Below, piece by piece: positions 59,879-64,000 of a DNA stretch of 64,000 bases. Both the position numbers and the translations under genes were made by a program. Below the pieces are notes generated by a model. It was given only the letters and a program-made list of their open reading frames with translations, was not told the origin of the DNA and ran no database searches. Position 1 is the stretch's first letter. Each line of letters begins with the position of its first letter. Source of the stretch: VRUE01 sp963796705 (GTDB lineage: Bacteria > Actinomycetota > Thermoleophilia > Solirubrobacterales > 70-9); the NCBI GenBank assembly GCA_963796705.1, contig CAWCMK010000003.1, positions 469,325 to 533,324 of the forward strand. Direction: 5' to 3'.

Positions 59879-61858
59879 ATGGCAGCGCCGATCGTGCTCG
59901 ACGGCTACGTCCGCGTCTCCAAGGTAAGCGGCCGCAAGGGCGAGCAATTCATCTCCCCAAGCGTTCAGCGCGAGCAGATCGAAGCCTGGATCCGGGCGCG
60001 ACGCGCCCGGGTCGGCGAAGTCTTCGAGGAGCTCGATGTGAGCGGTGCTCGTGCCAACCGACCGCGGCTGACTGAGGCGATCGAGCGCGTGGAGCGCGGT
60101 GAGTCCGCGGGTCTCGTCGTCGCCAGGCTCGACCGCTTTGGCCGTTCGATCGTCGACGGCCTGCGGGCGATCCAGCGAATCGAGCAAGCCGGCGGCACCT
60201 TCGCCAGCGTGGGGGAGGGGTTTGACCTCGGTACTTCGACCGGCAGGCTGGTGCTCCAGGTTCTCTTCTCGATCGGCGAGTGGGAGCTTGGCCGGGTGCG
60301 CGGCAACTGGAAGGTGGCCAGGGAGCGGGCGATCTCGCGCGGTGTCTACATCGCCAACGAGCCGCTCGGCTATCGCAAGGCCAAGGATGGTCGCTTGCTG
60401 ATCGACAGCCGCGAGGCGCCGCTCATCCGCGAGATCTTCGAGCGCCGCACCCGGGGTGAGCATCTCCACGAGATCGCTGCTCAGCTCAATGGCCGCGGCG
60501 AGCGGACCAGGCGCGGCTCCCTGTTCAGGCCCTCGAACCTCTCCCGAGTCATCCAGAATCCGGCCTACCGCGGCGAGGCCCACCACGGCGCCTATCGCAA
60601 CCGCGATGCCCACCAGCCGATCGTCGATCGCGCCCTCTGGCAGCTCGCCCAGCACACGCCCCACCGACGGAGAAGCGACGACCGCTCGCTGCTTGGAGGA
60701 CTCCTGCGCTGTGGAACCTGCCGGCGGATGATGATCGCCGGGTCCCCCACCGAGGGGGGTTCGCGTTATCACGTCTATACCTGCAATCTCGAGAAAGGCA
60801 CCTGCTCGCGGCCTGCCTATGCTCGCGGCGATGAACTCGACCCGCTGCTCGAGGAGTTTGTCTTTCGCCGCTGCGGCCGGCCGCCTGCCGCCAAGGGCGA
60901 GGAGCTCCGCGAGTGCGAAGCTGCGGTTCGGGCGGCGGAGAAGGATCTCGTTGCCTACCGAGACGAGCCCTCGATCCTCGCAACGCTCGGAGCCTCCTCG
61001 TTCGCCGAGGGCCTCGCCAAGCGCCAGTTGCGACTCGAGACGAGCCTCGCCAACCTAGCGAACTCAAAGAGGACCCAAGGGACAGCGATCGATCTCGCCG
61101 TGCTCGCCGAGCAGTGGGCCGGGCTTGACTGGGCCGAACGACGGGCAGCACTCGGGAGGCTCATCGAATGCGTGATCATCCAGCCCGGCAGGGCAGCCGT
61201 GATCGAGCGGGCCTGGGTGTTTCGGCCGGGACGCTCGCCGATCAGCCGGGTCCATGGCAGGCTGGTGATCGCCTCGAACTCGACTACGGCCGGGGGCGAG
61301 CGGCTGCACCGCCCCGAGTGCTGGTCGGCTAAGTGCATCGAGCAGGAGCTCCGGGACTTCCTGCCTAAACGCGGCGAGTGGCCCTCCTATCGAGAGTTCG
61401 CCGATGCCGGGCGCGCCCGTCTGCACGCGCAGGTTCTGGCCTACGGTGGGCCCCACTACTGGGGCGGTCGCCTCGGAGTCGGCGTCCCACCGTTCACCGT
61501 GCGCTGGGATCGTGAGCTCGTGCGGGCTGCGCTCAGTGCGTTCCTGAAGGATCGCGCGGTCTGGCCGTGCCCTCGGGAGTTCGAAGAAGCCGGAATGCTC
61601 GCTACTTACCAAGCAGTTCAACGCAACGGAGGCGTCGCGCACTGGGCCGAGCAGTTCGGCCTCAGCGGGGGGAAGACGCGGAGGCCGCGCTGGACCGACG
61701 AGCGCATCGCCGAGGCCCTCGGCAGGCTGACCAAAGGGCGCAGTGATTTCCCGCGCAGGTGCGAGTTCGACCAAGCCGGGCTGCGGACGCTCTACGAAGC
61801 GATTCGCAGGCGCGGTGGACTCGACCGCTGGGCGCAGCGATCGGGGCTGGCGCGCTGA
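59879..61858 (+). CDS. Large serine recombinase LSR1 with three C-terminal repeats
   Basis: 659 residues, ATG 59879. The resolvase domain has the nucleophile in YVRVS (Ser14), QREQIEAW, then VARLDRFGRS and a long helix. The recombinase domain (GYRKAKDGRLLIDSREAPLI, VIQNPAYRGEAHHG) precedes a zinc ribbon (RCGTCRRMM ... YTCNLEKGTC). A coiled coil follows (REcEAAVRAAEKDLVAYRDE-like). The C-terminus (61334-61855) has three repeats of about 50 residues with pattern W-P-x3-EF-x2-AG-x3-LY-A-x3-GG-x3-WA-x3-GL, not part of the standard LSR layout. Large serine recombinases integrate or excise phage and mobile DNA at att sites. The next gene is a paralog 60 bp downstream. Confidence 0.88.
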   Translation: MAAPIVLDGYVRVSKVSGRKGEQFISPSVQREQIEAWIRARRARVGEVFEELDVSGARANRPRLTEAIERVERGESAGLVVARLDRFGRSIVDGLRAIQRIEQAGGTFASVGEGFDLGTSTGRLVLQVLFSIGEWELGRVRGNWKVARERAISRGVYIANEPLGYRKAKDGRLLIDSREAPLIREIFERRTRGEHLHEIAAQLNGRGERTRRGSLFRPSNLSRVIQNPAYRGEAHHGAYRNRDAHQPIVDRALWQLAQHTPHRRRSDDRSLLGGLLRCGTCRRMMIAGSPTEGGSRYHVYTCNLEKGTCSRPAYARGDELDPLLEEFVFRRCGRPPAAKGEELRECEAAVRAAEKDLVAYRDEPSILATLGASSFAEGLAKRQLRLETSLANLANSKRTQGTAIDLAVLAEQWAGLDWAERRAALGRLIECVIIQPGRAAVIERAWVFRPGRSPISRVHGRLVIASNSTTAGGERLHRPECWSAKCIEQELRDFLPKRGEWPSYREFADAGRARLHAQVLAYGGPHYWGGRLGVGVPPFTVRWDRELVRAALSAFLKDRAVWPCPREFEEAGMLATYQAVQRNGGVAHWAEQFGLSGGKTRRPRWTDERIAEALGRLTKGRSDFPRRCEFDQAGLRTLYEAIRRRGGLDRWAQRSGLAR

Positions 61859-61918
61859 GGCGGCGGACCGCGGAGCGCAGCGAGATGCCGAGCAGCGGAT
61901 CCTCAACCTAACCTGGCC

Positions 61919-63973
61919 GTGCTGCTCGACGCCTACATCCGCGTCTCCCGTGTCGGCGGCCGAGCGGGCGAGCGCTTCATCTCGCCCGCCGTCCAGCGCG
62001 AGCAGATCGAAGCCTGGATCCGGGCCCGCGGCGCGCGCCTCGGCGAGGTATTCGAGGAGCTCGATCAGAGCGGCGCCCGCCGCGACCGGCCGCTGCTGAT
62101 CGAGGCGATCGCCCGCGTCGAGGCGGGCGAATCGGCTGGGATCGTCGTCGCCAAGCTCGATCGCTTCGGCCGCTCGCTGCTCGACGGCCTGCGCGCGATC
62201 CAGCAGATCGAGGCGGCGGGCGGGATCATCGTCAGCGTCGGGGACGGCTTGGACCCGAGCACCGCCACCGGCAGGCTGATCCTGCAGCTGCTCTTCTCGA
62301 TCGCCGAGTGGGAGCTCGAGCGGGTGCGGTCAAACTGGGAAGAGGCCAAGGCGCGGGCGATCGAGCGCGGCGTCTACGTCGGCAGGGAGCCGTTCGGCTA
62401 CCGGCGCGATGCGGCGGGACGGCTGCGGATCGACCCCCGGCAGGGGCCGATCGTGCGCGAGATCTTCGCCCGCCGCGCCGCCGGCGAGAGCTACCAGGTG
62501 ATCGCCCACGCAATTCAAAGGCACGGGCTGCGAACGAGTCGTGGCGGTCCGCTCGACCACGCCTTCGTCTGGAAAATCGTCCACAATCCGGCCTACCGCG
62601 GCGAGGCCCGCCACGGCCCCCACCGCAACCCGCACGCCCACCCGCCGCTCGTCGATGCGACGCTCTGGCAGAGTTGCCAATCCCAGCCGCGTCCGCAGGG
62701 CAAAAAACGCAGCGAGTTGCTGCTCGCCGGGATGATCCGCTGCGCGGGCTGCGGGCGCAAGATGAAGGCCAAGGTGCCCAACAACGTCCAGCGGGTGCGC
62801 CACCACACCTACAAGTGCGCCAACGGCTTCGGCGATTGCCAGGCGCCGGCCTACGCGCGCGGCGATGAGCTTGACCCGCTCCTCGAGCAGTTCGTATTCG
62901 TGCGCTGCAGCAAGGCCCCCGGCGACACAGGCGGGCGCCGGCTTGCCAAGCGCGAAGCGGCGCTCGCGGACGCCGAGGCCGAGCTCGCCGCCTACCGCGA
63001 CGAGCCGCTCCTCTTGAGCACGCTCGGCCCGACCTCCTTTGCCGAAGGGCTCGCGGCCCGCCAGCGCCAGCTCGAGCAGCGGCTCGCCGAGATGGCGAGC
63101 GCCCGCCGCGCGCACCGTCCCCCGCCGCTCGACGTGGCGGCACTGGAGGCGAGCTGGCCCGAGCTTTCCCTAGACGAGCGACGGGGGGCGGTGTGCCGCC
63201 TGCTCGACTGCGTCCTCATCGAGCGCGGCAGCGGGCCGCTCGCCGAGCGGGTCTGGATATTCCGCCAGGGACGAGGAGCGGCGCGGGGGAGGGCGTTTGG
63301 CGCAGCCTTCTCGTTTGACCCAAGGCAGGCCGAGCGAGCGGCTCCGCTGCGCCGCATAGGGGCATCTCGGCTGGAGCGCGAGCTGCGCGCCTTCACCGCT
63401 GATCACCGCGAGTGGCCCACCTATCTCGAATTCGCCCGAGCCGGCAAAGCGCGCCTCTACGCCCAGGCCATGGACTGCGGTGGCCTTCACTTCTGGGCGG
63501 CGAAGCTCGATCTGCGCGCCCCGCAAAATTTTGTCCGCTGGACCCCGGAGGCGGTCGAGTCGGCGCTTCGGCTCTTCCTCGCCGGCCGCGAGACCTGGGC
63601 ATCGAAAGAAGAGTTCGAGGCGGCGGGTTTGATGCCGCTCTACTACGCGGCCGACAAGCACGGCGGCTTCGCCCACTGGGCCGAGCGCTTCGGCCTTTAC
63701 TACCGCAAGGGCCATCGCTACCTCTGGCCGCCGGCGCGGATGGAACGCGAGCTTCGCCGCCTAGCCAAAGGCGGGTCGTTCCCGACCTGCGCCCAGATGC
63801 GCGAGGCTGGGCTCAACAGCCTCTACCTGGCGGTCCGCCGCGAGGGCGGCGCCGCCAAATGGGCAGATCGCCTCGGCTTGACGCTCGAGCCGCAGCGAAA
63901 GCCGCGACCGCCCGCCTCTACCGAGTCAGCCCTCAACGCGCGATCCTCGCCGGCGTCGCGGCCTTCTGCCTGA
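61919..63973 (+). CDS. Large serine recombinase LSR2, tandem paralog of LSR1
   Basis: 684 residues from GTG 61919. YIRVS (nucleophile Ser10), QREQIEAW and VAKLDRFGRS are as in LSR1. The recombinase domain includes GYRRDAAGRLRIDPRQGPIV and IVHNPAYRGEARHG. The zinc ribbon is RCAGCGRKM ... YKCANGFGDC. A coiled coil (KREAALADAEAELAAYRDEP) follows. Three C-terminal repeats (about 63369-63888): EWPTYLEFARAGKARLYAQA, TWASKEEFEAAGLMPLYYAA and FPTCAQMREAGLNSLYLAVR, each with GG...WA...L. The last about 30 residues (KPRPPASTESALNARSSPAS) are low-complexity and may be extra. Strong full-length similarity to LSR1 indicates tandem duplication or a cooperating pair. Confidence 0.88.
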   Translation: MLLDAYIRVSRVGGRAGERFISPAVQREQIEAWIRARGARLGEVFEELDQSGARRDRPLLIEAIARVEAGESAGIVVAKLDRFGRSLLDGLRAIQQIEAAGGIIVSVGDGLDPSTATGRLILQLLFSIAEWELERVRSNWEEAKARAIERGVYVGREPFGYRRDAAGRLRIDPRQGPIVREIFARRAAGESYQVIAHAIQRHGLRTSRGGPLDHAFVWKIVHNPAYRGEARHGPHRNPHAHPPLVDATLWQSCQSQPRPQGKKRSELLLAGMIRCAGCGRKMKAKVPNNVQRVRHHTYKCANGFGDCQAPAYARGDELDPLLEQFVFVRCSKAPGDTGGRRLAKREAALADAEAELAAYRDEPLLLSTLGPTSFAEGLAARQRQLEQRLAEMASARRAHRPPPLDVAALEASWPELSLDERRGAVCRLLDCVLIERGSGPLAERVWIFRQGRGAARGRAFGAAFSFDPRQAERAAPLRRIGASRLERELRAFTADHREWPTYLEFARAGKARLYAQAMDCGGLHFWAAKLDLRAPQNFVRWTPEAVESALRLFLAGRETWASKEEFEAAGLMPLYYAADKHGGFAHWAERFGLYYRKGHRYLWPPARMERELRRLAKGGSFPTCAQMREAGLNSLYLAVRREGGAAKWADRLGLTLEPQRKPRPPASTESALNARSSPASRPSA

Positions 63974-64000
63974 GTGCGGCCCCGGCGAGCAGCGGGTACG

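Overview
The window looks like chromosomal DNA of a high-GC actinobacterium, most likely class Thermoleophilia (Solirubrobacterales-like). The basis is strong G/C bias at third codon positions, large NHL/TolB-propeller secreted proteins, sigma factors fused to anti-sigma zinc fingers, and PadR, MMPL and large serine recombinase genes typical of that group. No rRNA and no CRISPR array was seen. The taxonomic call is inference.

Layout. 1-2.8 kb: housekeeping (PrmC/HemK-like methyltransferase, cut by the window edge; lysS; an SDR lacking the usual Tyr/Lys). 2.9-7.5 kb: a decayed integrative island. It starts at a tRNA-Glu gene with a 22-nt D-loop insertion, carries an M48 protease, two small genes and an ArdC-like protein, and ends near a 3' half of tRNA-Asp (a probable attachment-site scar), followed by an AbiTii-domain defence-like protein. 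7.6-22 kb: accessory and partly decayed genes: lytic transglycosylase, sigma/anti-sigma fusion, PadR pair, a divergent carboxymuconolactone decarboxylase / ECF41 sigma pair with matching promoters, VOC protein plus SnoaL-type sigma, tandem UspA, an IS630 remnant and a DUF6119 (TIGR04141) fragment. 22-29.8 kb: lipoprotein, two zinc-ribbon membrane proteins, an XRE/ImmA pair and a double TetR regulator.

31-52.5 kb is a roughly 21-kb cluster of exported proteins on one strand. It opens with a 931-aa NHL/InlB-repeat/collagen-like protein behind a 1.2-kb structured leader. A duplicated two-gene cassette follows: A, a 1,430-1,450-aa propeller/FN3 protein, and B, a roughly 900-970-aa all-beta protein, ordered A1-B1-B1'-A2-B2. 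The cassette junctions are 4-nt ATGA/GTGA stop-start overlaps. Four smaller exported proteins (two families, each duplicated) come next. The cassette proteins end in Lys/Arg/His-rich tails, and most genes in the cluster prefer GAA over GAG for Glu, unlike the housekeeping genes. I read this as a cell-envelope or surface assembly of unknown function.

52.7-55.3 kb holds three type II toxin-antitoxin loci interspersed with a dispersed intergenic repeat family whose hairpins covary. A frameshifted MMPL transporter follows, with a leader resembling the one before the 31-kb cluster. The window ends with two tandem paralogous large serine recombinases carrying three C-terminal repeats each, preceded by a divergent small HTH gene and a palindromic operator.

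Single-base indels are frequent in some genes (TetR, MMPL, PadR, sigma factors, UspA, B2 tail) and absent from others, including most of the 31-48.8 kb cluster. Many sit in short homopolymer runs, so I cannot tell sequencing error from real decay. Coordinates of frameshifted genes are the span of the restored reading.
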